10,161 bases of DNA. Source: Tetrahymena elliotti 4EA. Lineage: Eukaryota; Ciliophora; Oligohymenophorea; Hymenostomatida; Tetrahymenidae. The notes beneath the pieces were generated by a model, which was not told where the DNA came from, made no database searches, and was given only the letters and a program-made list of their open reading frames with translations. Shown piece by piece: positions 9,588 through 10,161 of the stretch (positions are counted from its first letter, which is position 1; every line of letters begins with the position of its first letter). A program made the translations under genes and the position numbers. The stretch is from positions 1,054,343 through 1,064,503 of the forward strand of contig JH720310.1 in assembly GCA_000231825.2 (NCBI GenBank), read 5' to 3'.

Positions 9588-9790
9588 AGAAAATAGAAAA
9601 CAAATTCATAATAATAATTTAAATGAAATTAATTATTTCAAATATTATTATTTTGAAGATGTATTTTCAATGATATTTGAATATCTATCTTTTGAAGAAT
9701 AAATAGCAATTATATATAGCAATCTCTTAATCAATTTGAAATATAGCAGATAAACATGAATTATGTATAAATCTACAAAAACACATAATT
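9470..9790. repeat. Downstream repeat of LRR copy C
   Basis: One unit plus a partial one, related to 2452-2997 and 5250-5765. It closely matches the second unit of copy B: aaaggatttaatat at 9518, ttgattgaagaaaatagaaaa near 9580, and ttttgaagatgt near 9652. It then runs into the conserved sequence just downstream of the gene end (gatgacacattttaata at about 9804). Confidence 0.55.
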
Positions 9791-9840
9791 TTTTTAAAAT
9801 ATAGATGACACATTTTAATAAAAATTTCTGACTAAATTAT

Positions 9841-10161
9841 TCAATCTTCGTCATAATAATCTTCTTGATCATCATCTGTATAATTATCATTAGATAATCC
9901 TTCCAAATACATGTAATCATCATCTTCTGAAAACTAATCAGTTTATTTGTAATAAAATTTAGTTTTAAGTACAACTAAACTTTTTATTTTAAGTAATTTT
10001 TTTCACAGTATTTTGCCCAAATAACCGCTAATTTTGTTTTTCCTAAAAGATGATAAATGATTTAAGAATAAACATAATTGATAAATTTTATTTACTGTAG
10101 TTGCAAATCTAAATATTTAAGCTATTTTAATGATTATAGAAATGATATCAAAGAATAAACT
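9841..10161 (-). pseudogene. LRR protein, copy C, 3' part only, premature stop
   Basis: Third paralogue, cut by the window end. Visible parts, minus strand: the end of the exon equivalent to copy A exon 7 (10161-10096, VYSLISFLQSLKQLKYLDLQ), a 53-nt phase 2 GT..AG intron (10095-10043), and the last exon (10042-9841). In the last exon the half-repeat KNKISGYLGKIL is followed by TGA at 10005-10003, where copies A and B have AGA (Arg): a single base change. Beyond it the frame stays open for 53 codons and encodes the best-preserved acidic tail of the three, ending TDDDQEDYYDED before TGA at 9843-9841. The damage is therefore probably recent. Alternatives are a genuinely tail-less product or a sequencing error. 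Confidence 0.7.

Noticed and set aside
1..10161. CRISPR array, prokaryotic operons, tRNA or rRNA genes, ciliate chromosome breakage sequence
   Set aside because: No regularly spaced short repeats, no cloverleaf with tRNA-like boxes, no conserved rRNA core, and no match to the Tetrahymena 15-bp breakage motif was seen on reading.

Overview
The window is extremely AT-rich (I estimate over 80% A+T) and almost empty under the standard genetic code. Read with the ciliate nuclear code (UAA and UAG = Gln, UGA = only stop) it resolves into spliced genes and a decayed transposon. In the best gene about 16 of 19 glutamines are TAA or TAG. Short GT..AG introns of 49-146 nt, this code and this composition suggest a Tetrahymena-like hymenostome ciliate. 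Paramecium introns are much shorter. I cannot tell from the sequence whether it is micronuclear (germline) or macronuclear DNA.

Layout. Positions 1-859: AT-rich, no supportable gene. Positions 860-2293, plus strand: remains of a hAT-family DNA transposon, with a clear C-terminal dimerisation domain, weaker traces of the catalytic domain, and a probable right terminal inverted repeat at 2245-2258. From about 2452 to the end: a head-to-tail array of three related leucine-rich-repeat (LRR) genes, all on the minus strand. Copy A is 4434-3057, copy B is 7200-5898, and copy C is 10161-9841 (cut by the window end). They repeat with offsets of about 2.75 kb (A to B) and 4.0 kb (B to C). A degenerate repeat of about 270 bp lies downstream of each gene. 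The larger B-C spacing comes from about 1.3 kb of extra sequence around 7850-9450, which holds an (ATGT)20 microsatellite and no recognised gene.

The LRR genes have a distinctive structure: a short first exon, then one LRR per exon (mostly exactly 90 nt), every intron in phase 2 at the same place in the repeat, and a last exon with a half-repeat and an acidic Asp/Glu/Tyr-rich tail. The spliced model of copy A is 825 nt (274 residues plus stop) with no interruption. Copy B is 738 nt, with a shifted splice acceptor and a frameshifted tail. Copy C has a premature TGA. Differences between A and B are mostly amino-acid-changing. The picture is a young, rapidly evolving tandem LRR family beside transposon debris. 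The products' molecular role cannot be read from the sequence.
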